Source of the DNA: Smittium culicis | Lineage: Eukaryota; Kickxellomycota; Harpellomycetes; Harpellales; Legeriomycetaceae | Direction: 5' to 3' | Length of the DNA: 22,760 nucleotides | Assembly (NCBI GenBank): GCA_001970855.1 | Contig: LSSN01000158.1 | Location: 1-22,760, forward strand | Shown here: piece by piece, positions 9,461 through 18,848 of the stretch | Position numbering within the stretch: the first letter of the stretch is position 1 | How the letters are laid out: each line of letters starts with the position of its first letter | Position numbers and translations under genes: made by a program | Notes under the pieces: generated by a model | What the model saw: the letters and a program-made list of their open reading frames with translations, nothing else | Told to the model about the DNA's origin: nothing | The model's database searches: none

Positions 9461-9949
9461 TCTAAAATGCTTTTAAAAATGGAAATGCGTCATATTTCCT
9501 TTAAAAAAAATGCGATGTTGATAACAAATCTTTTATGCTAAATCTTGTTGCATTTTTATTCTGGCTTATTTTTCGATAGTATTATATATAGCAGCCAGTA
9601 AAATGTTTGATTGAGCAATTTAGTTGACCAGTAAATAATTGATACTAGTTAAAAAATAAAAAGCACCTCACCAAACCCATAGAAATAGAACATTTTCATA
9701 ATCTTTTAGGTATCATGATTCCACTATATTGAAATAAAAAATTTGCAAGTTAAAGGTAAAGATAATAGCTTCTATTGAATAGCATTTTTATTTGGAGAAT
9801 ATAGATATGAATTACCAGAATTCTAATTATCCATTTTCTTTTCATGTGAATATTTTTAAATTTATCCGCTTTTTATATCACGCATTATGCTCAATATGGC
9901 TATAGGAAACTAATGTGCTCCTTATAATTTTTAGCAAAGATGGTTTGCT

Positions 9950-10020
9950 GTAAAAAGTTGTTCGAACATATCTCCTTATGTAGATACACTGATGTCTACC
10001 AATAATTTTTTTATTTGTAG
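9950..10020 (-). pseudogene. Retroviral-type aspartic protease relic
   Basis: The minus-strand frame gives KKLLVDISVST, a stop, then GDMFEQLF. Retrotransposon aspartic proteases carry LVDTGAS at their active site. The Asp is kept, while the following T-G-A positions read I-S-V. It lies about 670 bp before the RT VDYK motif, the usual protease-to-RT distance in Ty3/gypsy elements. The motif is short and altered, and the position carries most of the weight. Confidence 0.5.
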
Positions 10021-13000
10021 GATAAACCTCTTTGATTAAATGTTAAATTTAAAATTATAACTTGTTTTTCAAGGCCTTGTGTAAATATACTTCAATCTTC
10101 AAAAATAATACACCGATATTTTTATGATGATAATCTCTTGTTTTTTAAAAGCAAAATTTTAGACAAGGCTGATTTGCTATATATTGAGAAATATAGATCC
10201 TAAAATTTTCTTCTAGTTGTTGCGCTGAAAATAGTTCATTAAATTAAAATCTAATTGGGCTCTATGAAGAGAGCACTTTTATGTGTAAAGAGCGATTCTG
10301 TAATAAGTTTGATATATAATTTCTATCCAATTAAAATAGCTTAGAATTTTTTTAGCAAATAGCACATTTATAATGAAATAAATTAATAGAAAAATCATAA
10401 TGCCTTTCGAGTTCAGCAAATAGCTATTTATAATTTATAATGTTTGGCCCAATATAAATTAACTAGAATAAAGCGCTTTCTTCGTTCAGAATCTCAAATT
10501 ATTTCAACTTGGCATAAATAAATATACTATATTTATTTCCCCCTCCCTTTCTTATAATGAAGTAGTTATTCGCATCATCGCAACTAATTGCTACTCAAGT
10601 TTTTTTTTACAGATAAGCAAATTTTTTTGTCAACAGGTAATATATAACCTGCTTATAAATTGGCGACTTAGTAAGGTTGTGGGACTTTTTTTGTACTGAA
10701 ATTACGTTCGCCAATACAAATTGTAAATATCGCCATTTTCGCTGAGTTGATTTATGGTATTATTCTCTATTAGAGCCCAAAAATAAGCGAAAGTAATAGC
10801 TGAATACAAATTACATAGACATTTTTGCCCATCTAAAAATAATCTCTCGAATCTAGATTCTCTATTTGATTGATTTCATTGTTTACGAGATAAATAGTAT
10901 GCCAGAAACTGGCAGTTTATAGCGCTAATTACACAGTGTAACCTAGTGAGCCAAATTTGTTATTTAAATAGCCGAATTTTTCTTTGTTTTATAGAGAAGC
11001 AGAAAATTTATACCTATATATGTTCATCCATTGGTTTATAAACTAATAATTTTCTTCATATGTCTATTTTTAAAGCATAGATTAACGTCTTCATCTATAT
11101 AAATGTATGCAGCTTAATATTAATGATTATTTCATATTCACTTTGAACAACTAATGCTCTTATGCCTCATGTGTTTTAACTATAATAAAAAAAAAATTTT
11201 TTATTCAATGAACCACTGGGTACATTCACATTCAATAAATTTAAAATTTTAAATAATAATTCTCGCTTTTAAATATCTTAAATAATTAAAACAGTACTGA
11301 TAGAGAGTACTGCTTTTTTTCACTACATTTTGCATAAAAATTCAGCTCAAAAATAAAAAATTGCAAGTTTAGTTTTTATTTGCAGTGTTCCACGCGTAAG
11401 ATTTTTAAAAGGAGCAGAGCAAATTATTTTATAAATTATATTTTTTAACCAATTAGTTAAAAATATTGCTTTTACCAGGGAATTCATTGGATAATATTTT
11501 CTAATGAGAATTAAAAATAAAAGTAAAGCTGATGACATGTAAAAATTTAATAGGAAATGTTCCACGCATCCAAATAATCTCAAATATGATAATCAAATTT
11601 GGAAATAAGTACACTACTCAGGCTTTATAAAAGGTATTAGAAAATGGAAGCCTATTCATGATCAAATAATTACTATATATTTCTCCTTTAGTATATAAAA
11701 TCTTGACCACTTTACAAACAATCTAATAGCAAACAGTCGCTACCTTAAAAGAGAAAACGAGAATGAGATTTGATTAGAGCTTCAACAGTATAGAACCCAA
11801 AATGTGTAATGACCTTAAATATCGACACAATGAATTTTTATTAATTAAAATCCGAGGGTATTATGGTTATTAATATTTGCAATCAATGACGTGTACAATG
11901 CGAAAAAAATGTGCATTTGATTACCCTATTATTATTTTTTTACTAGCTCTGTCAGCTTACCCAAAAAAAAATTAAAAAAAAAGGCTTTACGGAAATAGAA
12001 ATACACTAAAATGAATGCCAATGATAAGAATCAATCTAAGCGCTCCTGCTTATTTTTTTATTGAAGATTTTTTATAAGTCTTGAAGTAACAGCAAATTAA
12101 TTTTTTTTTTTTTAGAAAATACGTTTACTAGATTTATATAAAATAAAACCTCGTCAATACATCAATAAAAAAGGTGAAAACCAAGAGATCAAAAAATTCA
12201 TTATTTTTTTTACAAATAGTTTTAGAAAACTATTGAAGATCTGCTCTGTCATCCATTGAGTGTACCCTTTATAAAATGGTCCGATATTTCAAAGTAAAAA
12301 GTAAAAATAAAATAAAAAGCACATTTGAACTTAATTAGAAATAAATATTAGCTAAAATTTGATCATTTATACTGTAACTTAACAAATAATTAGACCAATA
12401 TTATTTCACTCGTTATAAATTTAATCCTAATTTTCAGTTAAAGTTTAGACTTACTCTTTTTTATCGATTAAAAAATTTATGCGGCCATTTATATCCAAAT
12501 TATTATAGTTGCTTAAACAATGAGATCAAGACGCAATAATACTGAACTTGATTATATATTAATTTTTCAAAAATTTGCAGAATATTTTCTCTCCAATAAT
12601 ACTAATCAAATATAAAATTTCAGGTACTCCAGATTTATCATCCATATTTTTATTAAAATATTGCGATTCTAAGATTCTAATAATTATATATAGCTTTAAA
12701 AAAACTTAACGAGCATCTACAATTAAATTTTATTTTTCAATTCGACTATAAAGTTCCGGGAAAACTATTTTAATAACATATTTGATATGAATAAGATTTA
12801 ATTTTCTGATAACTTTACAAATCCGGCTTCATTTTGTTAAAATTAAAAAACACTAGATTTTATCGTCTTAAAAGTCTAATAAAAAACAATAAGTTATAAG
12901 TATTTAAGTATTTAAATATTTATATTCAAAACCTGAATTTAAAAGTATGTTTGTTTAAAAAAGATTGATTCATGAACAACTATTTATATCCAAAATAATG

Positions 13001-13680
13001 AATTAAAATTTTGATTTCAAATTCTGGCACTATCAAGATTATTAGAATATTAAAACCCTGAGTAGGGTTAGCTCTAAAACCTATTTCTTTTCCAAGCTAA
13101 ATAATAGATAAACCGCTAATAATAAAATGCTGGTTACCAAAAGAATATAAATCTGATCATAAATATCTGAAATTTTGTGTTTAAATTTTATTACAAACGA
13201 AGCTAAATATTATTTTTGTCCTTTTAATAAGTTGATGTGGTTTTATGGTGATTTTAGGATCATAATATAATTCACTTATGTACCCTCTTCCATGAAAATC
13301 AATGATATTTTATATATTGCAAATTATTTTTGTTCGTACGACAAAAAATAAGCGTAAAATCAGAACCTCTCTAATAAGAAATATTATATATTGTATATTT
13401 TATATTATAATTGTTAATATTGACTAGATATAACATTATACAATCATTACATTCCTATCTGTGAAATTTTATTGAGTATTTTAAATTTGGAAAAATCATT
13501 GAGTAGCCTTGAAATGCGGTTAGAAAAGAATTAGCCTTCCATATGGATTTCATATGAGATTTTTTTTGGTAAAATAGGGATTTTATTCAGCTGTTATCAA
13601 TTTAAATGATTATTAAACTCGGCTTACTGTGTATCACTGCTGAATTCTAATAACTACATAGAGTGAATCTACGACTGAGC
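10021..13680. other. Gene-poor AT-rich interval
   Basis: I see no gene in this 3.7-kb stretch. The part just beyond 10020 would hold gag and the 5' end of the Ty3/gypsy relic if it is complete; a stop-free minus-strand run at 10705-10875 (57 codons, including FERLFLDGQKC) lies where gag would be, but I cannot match it to gag and no zinc knuckle is visible. A 78-codon minus-strand open frame at 11347-11583 is hydrophobic and AT-driven and is not called. Confidence 0.5.
11386..11568. repeat. Direct repeat TGTTCCACGC, two copies
   Basis: The decamer TGTTCCACGC occurs at 11386-11395 and again at 11559-11568, 173 bp apart in the same orientation. Six of its ten bases are G or C, which makes a chance repeat unlikely in DNA of about 22% G+C. 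The similarity does not extend into either flank. It could be a remnant of duplicated element ends. Confidence 0.5.
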
Positions 13681-13720
13681 AAAAAAAATGAAAAAAATGT
13701 AAAAAAATGTAAAAAAAATT
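13681..13720. repeat. Four-copy 10-bp A-rich tandem repeat
   Basis: The sequence runs as four units close to AAAAAAATGT in exact 10-bp register. It is a simple-sequence expansion. Such A-rich repeats can mark the 3' tail of an old LINE insertion, but no LINE body is recognised next to it. Confidence 0.6.
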
Positions 13721-14436
13721 ACTAATTAAATAGATAAAAAATAGAAACAAAAAAATCAGCTAGAATGAATGAGATCAAATAGAACTCCTAATGTCATAAA
13801 TTATTATTTTTTTGAGCAAAAAGGTTAAAATTTTAATATAAAAATTTAATTCATGAAAATATAAGAAAATTATATAAAAAAATATTAAATTTGGTTGCTC
13901 AATTTTTTAGAAAAGAGATCAGACTTGCTGAATATAGATAATGCATAAAATTTTTATGCGAAGAATTATTTAATTCAATCTCAAATTTTAGTTATAGTAT
14001 TTTTATGGTTGTTTTTTATTTATTAATTAGCTAATTAATTGGTATAAATAAAAAAAGAGTAAAAATTATATAGATAACTTTAATCTCATAATTTCTAAAA
14101 ACTAAAAACGAGGTTTAAACTTGTAAATTTATTTATATTTTAAGCCTTTATACCAAAAAATCTTGATAAAAAGTTTAAAATTAAATCACAATTAAGAAAT
14201 TTATTTTCTGTCCCCATTTTCATAAAAACTAGTTTAATACTTATTAACACCTAATAAAAGCTTCTTTATATATTTTTTTATATAGAAAATTAAATTTTTA
14301 TTAAAAATAAAGGTTGATTTATGTTAAAAACTACCACATTATATACTCTTATATGTCTCTAAAATATACTAGTATATTTTCATAATAAGCTAAGTTTATT
14401 ATTTTTTAGCTTTGTAATCCATCTTTTACAAGTTTA
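13721..14436. other. AT-rich DNA where a second integrase would be expected
   Basis: On the minus strand this stretch follows the RNase H and linker of the second Ty3/gypsy relic, so integrase would be expected here. I could read only weak hints near 14330 and no zinc-binding, G-P-L-P or catalytic motif. Integrase is either deleted or decayed beyond recognition by eye. Confidence 0.35.
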
Positions 14437-15201
14437 TTTCCTAATTTTAATATCATCAGCTTGGTTATAATATAAATAATTGTTGAAAAGTTCGGTTACC
14501 TGTTCTTGAATCTTGGCTAACTTCAATCCGACTAGAAAAAATTTATCATTCAAATATTATTATTTACATCCAAATTTAGTAAGAAATTAATTAAGTTTAC
14601 CCTCAATCAGCCCTAAAATAAGACTTTTTTTTGCCAATCAGAGCTATTACTCCCTGCTTGTTTTTTCTGGTGTTAATTTTGAGTGATGCTCTCAGGCTCA
14701 ATGGTTTAGGGGTATAGTTTAAAGGGAGAATTTTAATTTAATAAATAAAAATAATAAGATAAAATAATATAAAAAAAATAACTATATTTGAAATAATCAG
14801 CCATAATTATAATTGCTAAGACTATAGTCAAATAATTTTAGATTAAATATGGTTTAGTGAAATATAATACTAAACAAGCTATCTTATTTTGGAGAAATTG
14901 CCTTGCAATAATAATATATGGGGAAAGTTCATTTATTAGTCGATCCAATATGTAATGAGGGGAAATTTCATTACAATTCCATTACCGAATTGAACAAACA
15001 AAAATTTCCAAAATTAATTTTTCCCTAGATAAAGACATAATTTGCTTGTTCAATAATTTTATACATCATATTTATTATTAATTTAGCTATTAATTTGGAA
15101 ATATTTTTAGTTTTGAAACTCAATAGAGAAATATGTCTCAAATATCATAATTTTTAATATCGCTTTTTTAGTAGTAGCAAAATAAAAGATTTTTTAAAAT
15201 C
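14437..15201 (-). mobile_element. Second Ty3/gypsy relic (RT thumb, RNase H, linker)
   Basis: Minus-strand blocks in order: 15201-15001 reads ILLLLKKRY, YLRHIS, ISKLIAKLI and NYVFI-stop-GKINFG, matching the RT end ('L-x-L-x-x-K-K-C ... Y-L-G-H') and the connection ('F-S-x-I-x-x-P-L ... F-x-W'). 14968-14882 reads KFPLITYWID then PHILLLQGNFSKIR, like the RNase H entry. 14873-14781 reads YFTKPYLI, stop, NYLTIVLAIIIMADYF, like 'Y-x-S-K-x-L ... N-Y-x-T-x-E-x-E-x-L-A-I'. 14704-14594 reads INTRKNKQGVIALI and YFRAD, like the RNase H end 'R-x-x-R-W-x-x-x-L ... Y-x-x-G'. 14520-14437 reads LFNNYLYYNQADDIKIRK, like the linker before integrase. Frames shift between blocks. It is a separate copy from the relic at 7500-10020, because its RNase H lies far outside that element. 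Confidence 0.65.
14594..14968 (-). pseudogene. Ty3/gypsy RNase H relic
   Basis: This is the RNase H part of the second relic. The landmark 'T-D-A-S' is not preserved; the matching position reads LQGNFSKI. The NYLTI block is followed directly by VLAI, so the conserved catalytic Glu between 'T-x-E-x-E' and 'L-A-I' is missing. At least four stops interrupt the region. The family assignment rests on order and spacing of several weak blocks together, not on any one of them. Confidence 0.58.
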
Positions 15202-15698
15202 TTCAGAATTATATTTTCATTTTTAGACAGTGTCATCAAATTAGAGTGACTATACGCTCTAGAGCATCGTATATTAATAATAATGGAAACGAATAATTAT
15301 ATCGATAGTCGATCGTAGATTGAGTAAAAGAATTAGTAAATCAGAATCTATCAACAGAGCATAATATATAGCATAAAAAATAAGAAAAGCATAAAATAAC
15401 AAAATAAAAAACAGAAAGACAGAAAAAATAAATAAAATTATTTATAAAGAAATTTAGGATTGAAAATATGTTTTTTCATATTAGAATTGATTTCCCTTTA
15501 TTCCTGGATTTACTTTAAAGTTACCTCTCGTAAAAAGGTAATCTTTATAATCAACCGATCAAATATTTGATTTCAATAATAAGAAAATATCTCTTATCAA
15601 AGCTTATTTTCTTATTATATCAAACTATCAAGTTAAATAGAGCCATTAAACGTGTTCTCAAGATCGTAGAACTTTATCTACAGTAGAGCAGTTAATAA
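15202..15698. other. Junction between the second Ty3/gypsy relic and the LINE
   Basis: The RT catalytic part of the leftward gypsy relic should lie here but is not readable, and the rightward LINE relic begins to be readable at 15699. The LINE may have inserted into the gypsy element, or both may simply have decayed. A 10-bp palindrome GCTCTAGAGC sits at 15256-15265 within a longer imperfect inverted repeat (15251-15273). Confidence 0.35.
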
Positions 15699-16876
15699 TG
15701 GATTATACATGAAAATTCTAGTCAACCTAAAAATTTTACCAAAAATGAATACGAAAACGTAAATAGGATTTGCAAAAGAAAACCAGTCCTGGAAGTTTTG
15801 GAAGGTTATTTCAATAAAGTGTCAGTAACGCGCCATTTTTCAAAGAAGCTGAAATTTTCGTTAATTTTAATGATCAAAGGAGGTGAATTGAACGCCGTAG
15901 AATGTCATATGCCAAATAAAAGGATAAATTTGGTTTAATTATGAATAATGTAAGTAATTCTATAGGCGATTCATAAGTAGTGCTCGGCTTAGACAAAGAA
16001 AAAAAATAATTCTGCACTCATTCCCTTCAAATGAGGAATTGGACAACTTTTTGAGTAAAAAAGTAACTATTAAAGAGAAAAAATTAAAATTCTACAAAAA
16101 ATTCGATAGTGATAGTGATTTTCTTAACATTGGTATTCCAAATGGAAACAATATATGCATCGTAAAAGATAATAAAATTGTCGAAGAACTAAGTCTAAAA
16201 TACATGCATACATGATATTTTAGCATGAAGATTTGGATAAATTAACATTTACTCAAAGAATAATGTAAACATACTTACTACTCATATTTTACCTATCTCC
16301 GAAATTCTTACAACAATTAAAGTAGTGGAGAATGAAGTAAAGTGGTATTTCAAATGCATGGCTTGAGTACAATAACCAAGTCTAACAGATAAAGATGAAT
16401 ATATATAAAATAGAAAGATTCTTGATCCATTCACATTCAATAGTGATCTTATTCAAAAAAGAAAAAAAATGAAATTCAAGAAAAAGAGGCTGATAAAGAA
16501 GATTCTAATAGCATAAAAAGTATCAGAAAACCCAAATAAATCCAACAATAATCTATCCAAAAAAAAAAAAAGTTATTTCAGATCTCGTATATGATCAACC
16601 TAGAAATACAGCAGAGAACCCTTGAAGATGATTCAAAATTTTATAATGCAAAAATTTATTTAGAAAAAATTTTTGAAAAATAAAAAACTAAAAAGAATTA
16701 GTTAACTTAAATGGTATAACTTTAAATGACAAATATATTAAAAAATCACTAACGATTTTGAAAAAAAACTAAAAGAAACATACGACCTTATTTTGTCTTT
16801 ATTATATCCCATAACGACGGGGAATGGTTCTGAAATGAAATTTGATCCTATCTTTGGCGAATACGTTAAAAAATAA
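15699..16876 (+). pseudogene. ORF1-like (gag-like) relic of the LINE
   Basis: Two long stop-free runs in different frames lie here: 15699-15935 (79 codons, containing RICKRKPVLEVLEGYFNKVS and MIKGGELNAVECHMPNKR) and 15958-16212 (85 codons, containing KKIILHSFPSNEELDNFL and FDSDSDFLNIGIPNGN). A third run at 16751-16873 (41 codons, containing LKETYDLILSLLYP) ends at a TAA at 16874-16876, exactly where the endonuclease frame begins. The runs are long for such AT-rich DNA. The second resembles an RNA-binding fold by its pattern only. I infer ORF1 from the position upstream of the endonuclease; I do not recognise the family. Confidence 0.5.
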
Positions 16877-18480
16877 TTATTCTTACGAATAGTGATACAA
16901 ATATTAAAATATGTATATGGAACATAAGTAAATTAAATGATAACGAAAAAAGAGCAAAAACATTTAAAATTTTAAAAAATACCATCATAGGCATATTTAT
17001 ATAAGAAAAAAACTATAAAAAAGCGAAAGCAGATTTTGAGAAACACAATTAGGAGCAGAAAGTGTGTAGACTAGCAAATTAGCCATCCTAATAATTAACC
17101 CGTAATAAATTTATTATTGCTAAAATAGCGCACGTCTACAAGTCTTTGTAATGGCAAAGATGTTTGAAATCGTACCTTATTAAAATAAAATTTCTTTATT
17201 GAAATCAATTTTATTATTCACAAAGACTTTATCATTAGAAACAACTTTATTATTAAAACGACTTTATTATTGACAACAGCTTTATTTTTAACATCAAATG
17301 TATAAGCAAAGTTTTTTATTAACACAAAATTTCTTTTTATAAAGAAAAATAACTATTTAGTCGATTAGAAATCATAAAATCCCAGAAAGAGAAATACAAA
17401 TACAAACGATTAAAAAGAAATATGATTGAGCCAATAGTGTTATTAATGTAATATTAACATAAAAATAATAAAACCATTACAAAGAACGAACTACGAGAAA
17501 AAAGAAAAATTATCCACGGAATTCGACCTATATGAATTATAAAAATGAAAATGGGATTAGTGAATAATCAGTTGATAAACTAAATTGAGAAAGTAATAAT
17601 GTAGGGCGCCTATAAATTTGATAAGAAATTTCAATCCCCAAATTTTGAGAAACTAATTTCCTTCTATTTTCTTGCATAAAAACTTTATTTTTTTGGAGTA
17701 AAAAGTACTGAACTTAAAACTCATAACCAATACTTTATTTCTGTTAATTTTAATTGAGGTAAATTTTATAGTACCCTTACCTTATTAGATAGTATAGTTA
17801 AACAATTTTAACAGTTTTTTGTCTGAGTTTTTTTTTTCAAAATATCTTTTATTTTATTATATTCTTACACGCTTTAACACAGGATTCGAATTTAATTTCC
17901 TATGTAATATTTTATTCTGTTACTTGTAAAATAAAATCCTTAATCGTAAATAAAGGTAGTAGTTGAATTAAATGACTAGATAAATAATATCAAAATCAAT
18001 AAATAAAAAAAAAAGAAGAAAGACTAGTGATTTCAAAAATAACAGGAAAAAAAATGCTTAGCTCGATGAAAGTATTCAATGAGTACTCTCCATAAAAGAT
18101 AAAGAAAAGTTATATTGAAGTATTCAAATCGATACCTAAAAAAATGAAAAAATTGTACTCGTATATTTCAATATATATCTAAAGGTATCACACCATTTTC
18201 TAAGTAGGGCTCAGAAATCTTTGTGGAATTTCATTAACCCGTAAAAAGAACATTTGGGTGTATATAAAACTATAGAATACCATAAAAATTATTGTACATA
18301 GAAAGATTCTCGAAATCGGTCAATTTACAAGCTGGAATATACACTCGTATCTAATTCAAAAAAAAAAAAATACGTAGCAAAATTTGGAAATAATAATTGA
18401 AAATAATTCAGACCATTGGATTGCGTCAATTGAACATAGAATCGGTGAACAAAATAAAGAGCCCAAAAACGGAGTTTAGT
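16873..18480 (+). pseudogene. APE-type endonuclease relic of the LINE
   Basis: Motifs of the apurinic-like endonuclease appear in order: KICIWNISKLNDNEKRAKTF (near 16906-16965) with the catalytic Asn; IFI-stop-EKN where 'L-Q-E' is expected; EYSP (18081-18092) for 'I-Y-A-P'; VLVYFNIYL (about 18155-18181) for 'G-D-F-N', with the catalytic Asp now Tyr; YKLEYTLVSN (about 18326-18355) for 'R-x-D-Y-I-L-V-S'; and NSDHWIASIE (18405-18434), whose Ser-Asp-His is intact, followed by PKNGV-stop-FMNSSHL. Asn-motif to SDH spans about 1.5 kb against roughly 0.7 kb in working enzymes, so extra DNA has entered; a minisatellite (17190-17298) is part of it. Confidence 0.83.
17190..17298. repeat. Degenerate 17-18-bp minisatellite
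   Basis: CTTTAT followed by an ATT-rich tail recurs at about 17194, 17227, 17245, 17262 and 17280, with a weaker copy near 17210, giving a period of 17-18 bp and about six units. It lies between the first and the middle motifs of the LINE endonuclease relic, in DNA with no readable coding text. Confidence 0.65.
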
Positions 18481-18725
18481 TTATGAATTCTTCGCATCTA
18501 AAAAAAAGAATTTATAATAATATATGTATAACAGGTTTATTTTGCTCCAGTGCACCTAGCTTAATATCACTATTAGTTTCACATTTTCAAGTGATTTATT
18601 TTATTTCAGATTTTTTTTATTTTATTATTTTTTGATAATTATTTATTTAGATATTTTGGAGTCCTTATATACCTAAATTCTCTGGGGTATTTTAATATTC
18701 TCCTTTAAATGAAAAAAGTACATAT

Positions 18726-18743
18726 TAATAATAATAATAATAA
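18726..18743. repeat. TAA/AAT microsatellite
   Basis: Six uninterrupted trinucleotide units lie in the linker between the endonuclease and reverse transcriptase relics of the LINE. It is a simple repeat of the kind that grows in non-coding AT-rich DNA. Confidence 0.8.
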
Positions 18744-18848
18744 TGGTAGATTTTTTTTAAGCAGACAGATTTGTAATATGATGGGTGATTTGGCAGCATA
18801 AAATCCCCGGTTTTAAGGAGAAAAGATTTTAAATACTTGCAATATTAA

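Larger units (their letters stand above)
7500..10020 (-). mobile_element. Decayed Ty3/gypsy LTR retrotransposon (protease-RT-integrase relic)
   Basis: Read on the minus strand, three pol domains appear in the usual Ty3/gypsy order and with near-normal spacing: a protease-like LLVDISVST near 9990, RT at 9460-9038, and integrase at 8088-7556. From the RT VDYK motif (9311-9322) to the integrase CTK motif (about 8029) is about 1.3 kb, the distance expected in an intact pol, so large deletions are unlikely. Several stops and frame changes make it non-coding. Long terminal repeats, primer-binding site and gag were not identified, so both ends are approximate. The 3' end of pol lies about 0.8 kb upstream of the TSC2 start codon. 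Confidence 0.82.

Noticed and set aside
8981..9540. A 15-bp inverted match (TAGCATAAAAGATTT) about 0.5 kb apart
   Set aside because: Several AT-rich 15-bp matches are expected by chance in a region this long and this AT-rich, and the flanks do not align.
11292..11320. Hairpin CAGTACT/AGTACTG followed by a T run, like a bacterial terminator
   Set aside because: The window is eukaryotic, no transcript is seen to end here, and a 7-bp stem before a T run is common in such DNA.
14696..14725. tRNA-like D-arm text (TGGTTTAGGGGTATAG)
   Set aside because: No B box, anticodon arm or acceptor stem follows, and the stretch overlaps the RNase H relic on the other strand.
15225..15273. Text resembling a Tc1/mariner terminal repeat (CAGTGTCATC...) beside a palindrome
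   Set aside because: No inverted partner was found within the window, and no transposase text is present.
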